A model generated the notes under the pieces. That model did not search any database and was not told where the DNA came from. It worked only from the letters and a program-made list of their open reading frames with translations. Positions 17,862 to 28,700 of a stretch of DNA of 64,000 bases are shown piece by piece. This DNA comes from a virus. Position 1 is the first letter of the stretch. Every line of letters begins with the position of its first letter. The stretch lies in the IMG/VR virus record IMGVR_UViG_3300006793_000018, positions 26,301 through 90,300 of that record. One strand, 5' to 3'. A program made the translations under genes and the position numbers.

Positions 17862-20800
17862 TGTCTGATCTCAACGAACCAACAGAGGAGGGATATTCGG
17901 GGATGGCGGGTATGACCGCTTACAACCACGTTGAGGCTGACTTCTTTTTGAGCAAAGTTCCAGCGTTTGATAGTCAAGTGGTGAAACAAACAATCCAAGG
18001 TGTTGTTGACGAATTTATTATGAAAACGGATGAGGTCGCACTACAATCGGTTTTCTCCGAAAATCAACCCGTAAAGATCACAGAAACGGTATATTCCAAA
18101 GAAACCAAAAGCGTGATCAATAAATCTTTGACCTCGTATGGAGTTGGTGATTCAGGAAAACCTTTCAATCGTATTGTCATACAAGCAGGAGCGGGGGAAT
18201 ACAACAATTCTCTTTCGAGCAATGTTTCATCATCAGTTCACGATGAGATTATAGCCATAGCCGTTGAAGACATACGGCCTTTCATGATTAAGGGGCTTGA
18301 CATTGATTATGAATCCGAAATCGTTGATGGAAAGCCAAAAAACGATGGATATATTCGTCATTTGACCCCAGTTGACAAACCGCTAATTGCTTCGATCAAG
18401 TCACCTTCGGTATTGACTTCAAACGGTGGCCCAAGCCGGATCCTAATTTATTATGATGCTATTGATCTTACAGGAGAAGTCGTGGCTGGCACAAGTCTGC
18501 CCAAAAGCGATTTCAATGAAAGCATGAGTAACTTCTATGCTGGAACAAAGAAGCCATACTTAATCGTCCAAAAAACCGTTCCAGCCGCCTCCACGGTCTT
18601 TGACATTGGCGGAACCCCTCGAACATTATCGGACATCCTTCTCAAGCCCTACATATCCCCTCCTGCGGCCAATAACGACGTGCAACTTGAGATAACTGCC
18701 GCTGGAGGTTTGGTCAGCATCCCATCTGCCAACTTCAAACGGCCACTTCATTCTCATGCATTGAAATCTCATGGTCAAGGTGGGAGAATGGAATCGCCTT
18801 ACATTGATGTGAGCGAGTGCTTTATTTCAATGAAGAACTCAATACTTGGATATGGCCGTCCGAGAGCAGTTGATAATCCAAACATACCAGATCAAACATC
18901 TAACCCATCTCATCATGTCATGGTCATAACTCCCTCAGTTGGGTCCAACCTAAAACAGCACAGTTCGACAAAACAAACCCCTTCTGGGCTTTCAAGATCA
19001 AGTCTGCAAGTTTTCAATGTGATCGATAATACACTCTCATTCAATGAAAATCTTGTTTTAGTCGTACCTTCAAATCATAGCCGACATGCCGTGTTGGATG
19101 ATTTTATGACTTCGGCTAATTCAATATCTCCATCGCTGATCACAATCGAAATCGCATTGTTGACTGGCCGTGCTGAACAATTCAATGTTCAAGTTAAAGG
19201 AAATGCGGCTGAGTTAGAAGTTCGAGGCCGTTCCAAATTGATGGACTTTTCTAACCAACAGGTTGATCGAGATTTGAACATGGGGGAGTCGATTCCAATC
19301 AAGGAGATTGGAGATTTAGGAACTCCAACAACTACCTTGTCACTTGGCGGTTTGGGGCAAGGAGGAATAGACGCCAAGCCCATATGGGACGAACATAACA
19401 ACCTCGCAGGTTGGAAAGATCGAATCATTGGAACTGGAAACCCTTCTGTTCGGAATGATAAGCAAACATCAACTCATTATGCTTCAACAAGGGCTTTGAC
19501 AGAAATTCCTTTGTTCCCTTCAATGTTTTATGACATTGAAAAAATACACGGGGATGGAACCGATTTGGCGCATCCTTATGGGCAAGACTTCACCATGGTT
19601 GTTGATGCCACCATGACCGCAGGAAATCGGCCTCAAGCGCAACATATTGAAGGAAAGAATGCCATTGACTGGGGTATGAGAGATACAATCGCTGCAATTA
19701 GGGTCAACCAAGATGTACCGTTAATCACTTCATTTACAAATTCCTATGCGATCCGCTGTCAAAACACCATAATCCAAGGCGTCGTCACTGGATACGCTCT
19801 CACCATTGGGACCACTAACTCGTACATTCAACTTGACGATACAGAGGCTTTTCAAAACGAAGCAGGTCTAAACATAGACGGGGCTGGAAATGTCAATGGG
19901 AAGTGTTTTGTCACCATCGGTGAAGGAATTGTAACGGAAGATGCCAATAGGCAAGACGTGTCCTACTACATGATGAGAATACACAAAATCGATAACACCT
20001 TGAATCGGATATATCCTGATCTGGCTTATGTGAGATCTTTTGGATCCGACACGTTGAGGACTTTTGATACAGCGGCATTGACAAGAGCAGATGCACATTT
20101 GTTCACAGGCGCAGTTGTGATGTTAGGGGGGGTTATTGCGAATTCCAATGTTCACCCTCAATCTCCAAATTATGATGCCTCAAATCAACAGACTATCATT
20201 GAAGATATTCAAGACGCAGTTCAAGAATGCTTAGGTCAGGATGACCAAGGGGTTCGGACTTACCCCAATTCTCAAGTTTATATGGCGAGAGATTTGATTT
20301 TAATCTTCAATGATCGTGTGAGTATGTCGGGTCTTGAGTTCGACATATACAACGAATTCGGAGGAAAGAATGATGTATATTCAAGATTACCAATTGAGTG
20401 CATTCCATACTTTGCGGGATTGAAAGGAATTAGCAGTTCGGGTAGTTTATCATATGTTACGCCTCAGCAGATTCAGTTGAGAGACATTGCAACAAAATCG
20501 CAGAGTTTTTCAGATTGTGTGAATGAAGTCATTCGTAGGATCAACATGAGTGGACACGAAGAATCAAAGACTACAAAGGGATTTAGTGCTTATGATACAT
20601 ACATTGATGATATTAACGCAAATGGATCTCATCTTGGTTATGTTCGTGCTTTTATGGGAAGCCCTGTGGAATCAAAGGATGGCGAAGAAGGTCTTTCAAT
20701 TGTGATCCATTCCACAGTACCTGGTGCTGCTGGAAGAAATTTCGCAGTATGGTTTGAGAACAGGAGTTCATACGCTTACAGGCCAATACAAGCGTTTGGT

Positions 20801-22747
20801 TTTGGTGGTCTTTTAGCAACGAACAGTCGAACATATGGAGCCAACTCTTTCGCTGCACCCCTTCCGATTGGATCCGATGGAGAAACATTTGTTCCTATAA
20901 CCACATTTACTGGCGCACCACATGGTCGTACTATCGCATGGGCTTCAAACGACATAAGATCATATGATGGTATCGGACAGCGGTACACCGCAAAAACAAC
21001 CAATGTAGGCACATCAGGGAACGCTTATGGCACTTATTCTGCGGGTGTCATTTCAAAAATAAATGTTGAGATCGGAACCATAGATTATTTGGCCCGATCC
21101 AACATCCTTGCAAGCCAAACAAATCAAGATGTCAATATCATCATTAGGATTGGTTCAAGTTTGGCAACTGTCGATGAGGTTGGACCCACAAGTGCTGAAA
21201 CAGGAGTTGTGACGCTGACAAATGTTCGCCCCTATGAGGACGCAAGGGCATTCTATGATTCACTTTATGATAATTCGGGAGCGGAAGTTCTCGGCTTGGA
21301 CGTTGTATTCTTGAATCCATTGATGGACAAAGACGGTATTATTTTCTTCGGAGGAGGGCATACTGGTGTCGTTTTTGATGTTAGCGATGGTACAAACAGC
21401 GACTATTCGGAGGAATACAATCATCCGTTATCCAAAGGCCCAACAGGATTTAGCGGATTCCAAAATTTGGGAGATTTCCAAGGTGCTTCTGCTGTGCTTG
21501 ATTTCACAGATCTTCGCAATGAAGATACGATCAATGACAACACTTTTCGGGGATTTCACCATCGAGATGAGTTGGACGAAAACGGTGAGCCTACTGGATT
21601 ATGCCGAATGTATGTGAGGTGCATTGACAATGCGATACCAAACGAAGCATTTGGAATAGGGAGTTTTACACAAGATAACACGGAATGGCGTGAGGATCTG
21701 TATAATCGCAAAGTACGCCTTACATCAACTGGTTTTGCTACAACCACCCCAACAATCACTGATGGCATTGAGGTGACAGGGGGATCGAGTCTTAGGGCCA
21801 AATCATGGTGGCATGAAGACGTGGTTGCTCTATTCAATAACAATGGAGGGACAATCGAAGCAGAACATGGAGAGGTAAAGGAATTTGATCCTCGAAGCGC
21901 ATCAAATGCAAAATGGGGAATATCTGCTGTGATTAAACCAGGAGCGGATTTAACTCATTTCACAGGTCCAATACTACACGGAATTTACAACGATGGAACC
22001 ACGACTCAAGGACATCCATGGGGGTTGCATGTTGCGGGTCAGCCACCAGTAGGACCAGATCAGGAGATGACAGTTGCACTTAGCAATGCAACAGGAGTTC
22101 CCTTCGGCCTTCCTATTGCTACATCGGTTTTAGTTCCTCAAGCCATGCCAAGCGGGGTCTTGAGAGTAAATACTGGTGGATGGACTTTTGTGATGGCAGG
22201 AGTGGACGGAACCACAGGCGAATCATATTGTTACATAGGCAACACCGTTGGGATTACTGATCCAAACGACCCAGGTGCCGGTATGTCTCCTTCAATTCAC
22301 GACTTTTCATTGTGGATGTCAAATGTGCCGGATCAAAACTACGGACCCGCAGCGATTGGTCCTAACAAAAGAAATACCTTTGATACACAATCAAACGGGT
22401 ATGCAGGAGGTGTTGCCGATCACCCTGATGTGCCTTCTGCTTTACAGACTATCCGTGATTTGGATATGGCTACTATTGGGTGTGCTTTGATTGGCGCACC
22501 TTATGTTCAATTTACAGGGGCGCAGAATACCCAAGGAGGATTTCCATGTCCTCCGTTTGTGGGATATTTCAGTGGTATGCTGTCTGGAGCAAGCACATAC
22601 GGAACAATTGATGCAACCGGCACGACAGGAACAAATTCAGCAGGACCGATACACTTTGCTGGATTTTTGTCCGAAGTCGCTTTATGGAAGCGTAGGTTGT
22701 CATTTGCTGAGGCGGATACCCTTTGGGCTGGCCGCAACATTTGGTGA
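17858..22747 (+). CDS. Large tail/baseplate protein with C-terminal LamG-like domain
   Basis: 1629 residues; ATG overlaps the preceding stop (ATGA). Most of the protein is Ser/Thr/Asn-rich beta structure without a recognised family. The last 300 residues are LamG-like (AKWGISAVIKPGADL, GGWTFVMAGVDGTTGESYC, GFLSEVALWKRRLSFAEA, ending in WAGRNIW). Size and place suggest a tail-tip or side-fibre scaffold. Coordinates are certain; the function is inferred from the context of the giant tail genes. Confidence 0.7.
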   Translation: MMSDLNEPTEEGYSGMAGMTAYNHVEADFFLSKVPAFDSQVVKQTIQGVVDEFIMKTDEVALQSVFSENQPVKITETVYSKETKSVINKSLTSYGVGDSGKPFNRIVIQAGAGEYNNSLSSNVSSSVHDEIIAIAVEDIRPFMIKGLDIDYESEIVDGKPKNDGYIRHLTPVDKPLIASIKSPSVLTSNGGPSRILIYYDAIDLTGEVVAGTSLPKSDFNESMSNFYAGTKKPYLIVQKTVPAASTVFDIGGTPRTLSDILLKPYISPPAANNDVQLEITAAGGLVSIPSANFKRPLHSHALKSHGQGGRMESPYIDVSECFISMKNSILGYGRPRAVDNPNIPDQTSNPSHHVMVITPSVGSNLKQHSSTKQTPSGLSRSSLQVFNVIDNTLSFNENLVLVVPSNHSRHAVLDDFMTSANSISPSLITIEIALLTGRAEQFNVQVKGNAAELEVRGRSKLMDFSNQQVDRDLNMGESIPIKEIGDLGTPTTTLSLGGLGQGGIDAKPIWDEHNNLAGWKDRIIGTGNPSVRNDKQTSTHYASTRALTEIPLFPSMFYDIEKIHGDGTDLAHPYGQDFTMVVDATMTAGNRPQAQHIEGKNAIDWGMRDTIAAIRVNQDVPLITSFTNSYAIRCQNTIIQGVVTGYALTIGTTNSYIQLDDTEAFQNEAGLNIDGAGNVNGKCFVTIGEGIVTEDANRQDVSYYMMRIHKIDNTLNRIYPDLAYVRSFGSDTLRTFDTAALTRADAHLFTGAVVMLGGVIANSNVHPQSPNYDASNQQTIIEDIQDAVQECLGQDDQGVRTYPNSQVYMARDLILIFNDRVSMSGLEFDIYNEFGGKNDVYSRLPIECIPYFAGLKGISSSGSLSYVTPQQIQLRDIATKSQSFSDCVNEVIRRINMSGHEESKTTKGFSAYDTYIDDINANGSHLGYVRAFMGSPVESKDGEEGLSIVIHSTVPGAAGRNFAVWFENRSSYAYRPIQAFGFGGLLATNSRTYGANSFAAPLPIGSDGETFVPITTFTGAPHGRTIAWASNDIRSYDGIGQRYTAKTTNVGTSGNAYGTYSAGVISKINVEIGTIDYLARSNILASQTNQDVNIIIRIGSSLATVDEVGPTSAETGVVTLTNVRPYEDARAFYDSLYDNSGAEVLGLDVVFLNPLMDKDGIIFFGGGHTGVVFDVSDGTNSDYSEEYNHPLSKGPTGFSGFQNLGDFQGASAVLDFTDLRNEDTINDNTFRGFHHRDELDENGEPTGLCRMYVRCIDNAIPNEAFGIGSFTQDNTEWREDLYNRKVRLTSTGFATTTPTITDGIEVTGGSSLRAKSWWHEDVVALFNNNGGTIEAEHGEVKEFDPRSASNAKWGISAVIKPGADLTHFTGPILHGIYNDGTTTQGHPWGLHVAGQPPVGPDQEMTVALSNATGVPFGLPIATSVLVPQAMPSGVLRVNTGGWTFVMAGVDGTTGESYCYIGNTVGITDPNDPGAGMSPSIHDFSLWMSNVPDQNYGPAAIGPNKRNTFDTQSNGYAGGVADHPDVPSALQTIRDLDMATIGCALIGAPYVQFTGAQNTQGGFPCPPFVGYFSGMLSGASTYGTIDATGTTGTNSAGPIHFAGFLSEVALWKRRLSFAEADTLWAGRNIW

Positions 22748-22752
22748 TGTAA

Positions 22753-25700
22753 ATGGCAGATGTATTTCCTCGTTCATTTTATCCAGCCAAATATCGGCTG
22801 ATGGGTAAAACAGCAGATGGTATGCCAAAATCGGGCATCATGTCAATGCACATCACTTACCCTGATACTGAATATGATCATGAAGACATAGAAGATTGGG
22901 AGTCGGGAGTAAATTCGACTGACTGGCGTCAAGGCGTGACGGTGTTGATCAGAACAAACTTGGCGGCGGCATCTTCATCAATAGCAGAAGCAAAAAATGT
23001 CATCGCAGTTGATCTCAAGCAACAACGCATTGATCACGCAAGCGCAGTTCATACTTACGATCTGGGAACAGAAGAAGCAACGCGTTTTATTGCTGCTAAA
23101 ATCAATTCTCGAAGAATCAAAATGGTTGGAGAGCGAGACAAGACATCGTACCTAAAAGCAAGATATGTCCGTCAATCGATGGATCAAAAATACAAGATTG
23201 AGAGCCTTACATACTTCAGTGGATCTTCGGTGATCGCTAAAATCAAAACATTGGGCAGCACAGGCTTCCCAACTGAAATGATTGGTCATTACCAATTAAG
23301 AATTGACGGCACAGGAGGAGGTTCAAAGTATCTCAACATAGGCACATATGATTTGAGTGCGATTCCAACTTTGCTTTACAGAAGTGGAAACTACTCATAC
23401 GTGACGTTCAGTTCCACCGGATACACATTTACTGGAAGCCCATCGGCTGGCGATTCATTGTCGAGCGTCGGTGTGTCTTTGACAACAGATGTTGGAGCAA
23501 CTCACACCGTTGTTTTAGCATGGCAGAAAATAACGCCTCATTCTTACTGGTCGGAAGCAAACTTAGGCCCAGTTGTCCAAGGAGTTGGATCGATTGGACT
23601 TCACAAATTTGTTGCAAAACCTATGGATGGGGGAAACATGGGCTTACCGGCAACAAACCACCACACGAAAAACGGTCGAGAGGCAGTTGCTTTCACAACT
23701 GGGAACGGGTACAATCGATTTAGCATTGAGGGGCTGAATTCGTGCAATATGCCGTCGATACCCCCTCCTGACTATCACATTACTTCGCCTCACATCGAAG
23801 GGATAACCTCTCTGCATCCAAATACGATCTCCGATATTGCTTCAAATCAATTGAGAATTGAGAGGCTGGAGGGGGGCGTGGAATTGCCTGTTGTTTCCAC
23901 AAGTCATAAAATCGCTCTTGAGAATGGATACGAGGGATCCTTCTCATCGGCTACGACAGCATCAATTTACAAGGATGGAGCAGATCCTCATTTGACTAAT
24001 TTTTCAATGGCGACCATCCACCAAACGCACGGGATCAAGGATTCAAATCAAGAAGCCTATGCGCGTCCCTTTAGGATGACTGGTACTACAAATGAGAATC
24101 GAGTGACTGGCCTTAACATCAGCAATGAAGAACGGGTTTTTGATGACATTGAGGTCTTGGATGGTCAAGGCAACAAATTGGTTTTGAAGGGAAAATCGCC
24201 ATGGGGGACGATTATTCGGGATTTCACATTCTCAAATGAACGAGAAAATCCATTAACAGGCTTAGTTGAGGTTGGCCCATCTTCGCCAGGGGGAAATCTA
24301 ACTCCGAATCTCAAGATTCAATTACCATCACAAGATGATATACCAGGCGGTATATTTGTTCGTTCTGGTCATGATCGAGTGCAAGCATGGTCAGACAAAA
24401 CATGGGGTATGGGCGGATTATCAGCCCCAAATCCGAGAAAAGCGGGAGTTGCTGAGAACAGCAATGAAACGTCCCAATTCGATACTCATGATCGAATGCT
24501 CATTTTTCATTGTCAGCGGATTCTTCATGACAAACTGGAACAGTACCATGGCCTAAACCTTCGCGCTGAGGACGGTGGTGCGAGAAGTGGGCAAACTCGT
24601 TTGTTTGCATCGCACAGAATCTCTGATCATGCAGAGAGAGGAAGTGTTCTCAAACAGACAAACAATGGTGTCGAAACTGGAAATTTGATACCTCATCACC
24701 GAATTAGATTTGCTCGATACGGACATTCATTCGTTTCTCCAACTCTTCATCGGGGTACTCCGATGAGCATGAGGCGTCAATTACATCGATCACATGGATC
24801 TGCTTATTCACTGATGTTTGAGGGAGAAACTGAATACAAACACCATGGGTTTGGCAGCGGAGACAACACAAATTCTGCAACTGTTTTTGAGTTGGATACG
24901 CTGGAAGCAAAAGTGAGTTCTTCTTATGCGACAGGATCGTTTGCAGGTGATGGGATACCATTGAGTGAGTTGAAAGGTATGAGATTGCCGGATGTTGACG
25001 GTTCATACACCTCTGTTAATCACCGCAATTGTTTGGATTATCTCTTCGCACCAGGTCAGGAACACACCAAGGCAGAGGGCATAAGCCAATCAGTTGAGTT
25101 CGCTCTTGCTTCTGCATCATTATCAGGATCAAAGTCTGCAACACGCTTGACTGTTCAGGGCGGAACACTGACCGAAAATAATCGATTTGGTACTGCGAAT
25201 GAGTTCATGATCAATGGATTTATGCTAAATCAGTATTTAGGCATGGGTGGGCGTTTAGAACCAATTCGCAAATTAAGCGCAGATAGCACAGGAAATTGGT
25301 TTGTTCGAGGTTTTGCAGAAGGGGTTATCCGTCCACGTGTAGCGACTGAATTGGCAACAGTTCCACCATTGTTCGCCCACGATCCAGAACTGTTGAACAT
25401 GAATGCTGCGCCGGTCAGCCTCAGCAACACTGTTCCAAGCACATCTTTCAATAAACCAAGTGACGCAGATCACGGTTTAATCAAAGACGCCGACACGTTC
25501 AGCGGAGCCAAACCAGATGCTTTCCTATGTAACTGGCTTGCAGAATATAGCCACCCTTCATTATTTGGCACAAGCAGAGAACATTTCTTGATGTTCCGAT
25601 ACCGTGAAGCAGGGATGCCTCGATCAAGAGATTACCCTGCTGTAAATGGTTTGTTCTTAAGAAATGCATCGCACCCAACAACAGATGCTCAACCATTGAA

Positions 25701-28700
25701 GAGTTCGGCTTTTGAACGCCTTTACATTGCTCAATGGCTACAAAATTGGGGATTCAATGGATTAAATGCAAGTGGTCATGGAAATATCGAAGGACTTCGA
25801 GGTGCAGGGGCTGTACGGATGGGTCATTCCACAATTCGTGAGGCAAGTGGGACTCTGCGACTAAGAAGTGAGAATTCAAACGGAAATCGATTTTCGAGAG
25901 GAGAAGGTATTGGAGATGGCATAGATCCCACTAAAGAAATCGGTGTTGTCATGGGCATTGACAAGGATACAGACAATGAAGACTTCAACAAGCAATTCTT
26001 CACGTTCCAACCTTGCGTTGCGATTGATGTTAGTCGCCGCTTGCCTGTGCGATCATGGGGCTTCCGAACCGGATCCGATGCCTTGAATATGCTTGCAGGA
26101 GATCCGAATGAGGCAGATGCAGGAAATTCCCAAGCGATGTTAAACAGTGGCAGGTTCGACGGAGGCATACATGACTCTGTTCAAGACCTTGCATCTCCGT
26201 TCTCAATTTCGGATGGAATTGATTGGGGGAATTACGGAACCACTTTAGGAATTGAACGATCTGTTCCTGTTGGTTTCGTAGCAAATGATTTCACAGTTGA
26301 GGCTATGAAGGACGAAAGAAACATTCGTCAAAGCAATGAATTGCTAAGTCCAAATGAAAAAATTGGTATTGGGAACAGAGTTGGCATCACGCAAAACGGT
26401 ATGCTTTCCCCTCATGTTATGGCATCAGGTGGATGGGATTACGAGTTGGATGATACACGCCCAACCGAACTGCCAATATCAGGAGCCAGTCTTTGGCTGA
26501 AAGCGGATGCCCTCGATCTTCAAGACGGAGATGCAATCACCTCTTGGATTGATTCATCTGGAAATGACATCGAATTTGTTCAAGCAACCGCTTCCGCACA
26601 ACCCACATTTGTCAAAAGCAATGCTAACTTCAACAATATGCCCGTAGTTGATTGTGATGGAAACGATAAATTGCTATCGGCGGCGGGGTATTTGGAGTCA
26701 TTGAATACTGCTCAATTTACTCTCTTTGCAGTAGCGTGTTCGGATACAGATGATAACTCATATCAAGGAATTATCTCTTCTCGACGCGCACCTGTCGGAT
26801 CTCCGAGTCGTCAAGGATTCAACCTTTACGCCAAGTGGTCAGGGACCGATCAATGGGGATTTTGGTGGGGTCAAAACACAGGATGGGGGCAACTTTACAC
26901 TTCTTCTGTTGAGAATCGAATGAATGTTGGAATACCTGATGTCGTTGCTTGCGTGATGAGTGGAGGAGATGGTGCAGGGGCTACTGCCGCTCAAACCCTT
27001 CGAGTCAATGGATGTCAAGAAGCAACAGCAACCAATGCCTTTTGGCGGATGACGGCGGGTCAAACCTCAATTGCGAATGTTCCAAGTCCCTATTTCCTTC
27101 AAGGACAAATCGCTGAGATCATCCTTTATCCAAGAGCATTAACCACAGATGAAATCAAAGAGGTTGAGTCCTACTTGTCACGAAAATATGACAAAAAATT
27201 CACGGCAACTGCTTCGCCTCACCCTGCTTTGTATTATGATCTTAACACAAAACCGTTGAACAAGGGGACGGATCCATGGATTGACTTGCAACAATGGACA
27301 GGATCTGCGTCCTATGATCAAACGCTGTCGCCAAGTGCTAAAATTGCTCAAACAACAGATTTCGTCACTGGATCTCAATTTTATCACCTTCGTGGAAATG
27401 CGTTACACACCAATATGAGGCCGATAACAAAGACGTTGGGTACATATTCGTATCCTCCAAACGGTCAAAGTCAAATTTCGGGTTCTTCATTGACAGTGAA
27501 CGAAGCCATGCCGCTGCTGACCTCAGAAATCTCCGATATAAGACAAATTCAATCGAGGGCAGAACCTCGTCTTGGTTTGGTCATGGAAGTTGAAAGTGAA
27601 AGAATAGAAAATAAGAAGGTCCAATACGGAGTGGTTGGAACAAGGTCTGTTTCTTTGCATTCCGATTTAATGCTTGGATACCACTTCCCTGTCTTGCCAT
27701 CGCACCAGATCAAATCTCAATTGCAGTTAGAAGGCTTCACAGTCGATGGTGCAGGAACTGCAACGGCTGAAAAAGACTTCACCACTAAGCCAACTTGGAG
27801 TCCCGATTCAAATGCTTCAAAAGGAGCAATAGTTCTAACTGGGGATTCTGTACGAATGGATCACAAGACACATGCTTTGGATGCATGGGCTGTCAGAGGT
27901 TCCGCCGATCTTCCAGCGTGGGGAGGAGTGTATATTTTGCGAAAAACATACATCTCACGCAATGGCGAAGACACTATGAAATCTCAAGTTGATTCAAACA
28001 CTGGAAAGGCTGTTGCTTCACATCCAGTTCGCAAATATGTTGACTATATTGTTCGACCAGTTCGACCACTGAAATTGTTTGCTTTTGCTTCCGATCTTTT
28101 ACAAGATGGTTTTGTTTTGGGTCCAAGAGCATCCCTATCAGGAACATACGATAAATACGGATCTCAAATTTTTACGAGAGACAAGAGGTATGGAATCTTT
28201 GAAATGAATGCGGATCGAGATTTGGGAGAGGTTGAACCAATCACTTCGGCAGAAGGTTCGTTTGAGATTTCGTACCCAGATTTCAATGAATTTGATGTTG
28301 TTTGGCATTTAATTCCAAGTGCTAATATGCTTCAATTTGCAAAATCCGACGCTCATCGAATATCAAACGATGAGATCATGCAACCATCCATAGAGCCACG
28401 GTATTCTCAGTCATCCCACGTTGGAGGAGGCGGCAAAATCAGCCAATCGGAAACGCTTTACGACACCTCAAAGGGCATAATGGGCGATCACGCCATACAT
28501 TCAAAGGATGGAGAAATCAGTCAATCACAAGATGCTCTCCGCTTGTATCCGAGGGTGAAGGTGATGACTAACAAAGGGGCTAATGTATATTCCTTGGATG
28601 ATGCGTCTGTTCTTCCAAAAGGGGGCGGCAAGATATTTGCGTTAAACCATTCGGGCGTTTTGACTTACTCATCCATAGAAGGCGATGACATCACGATCTC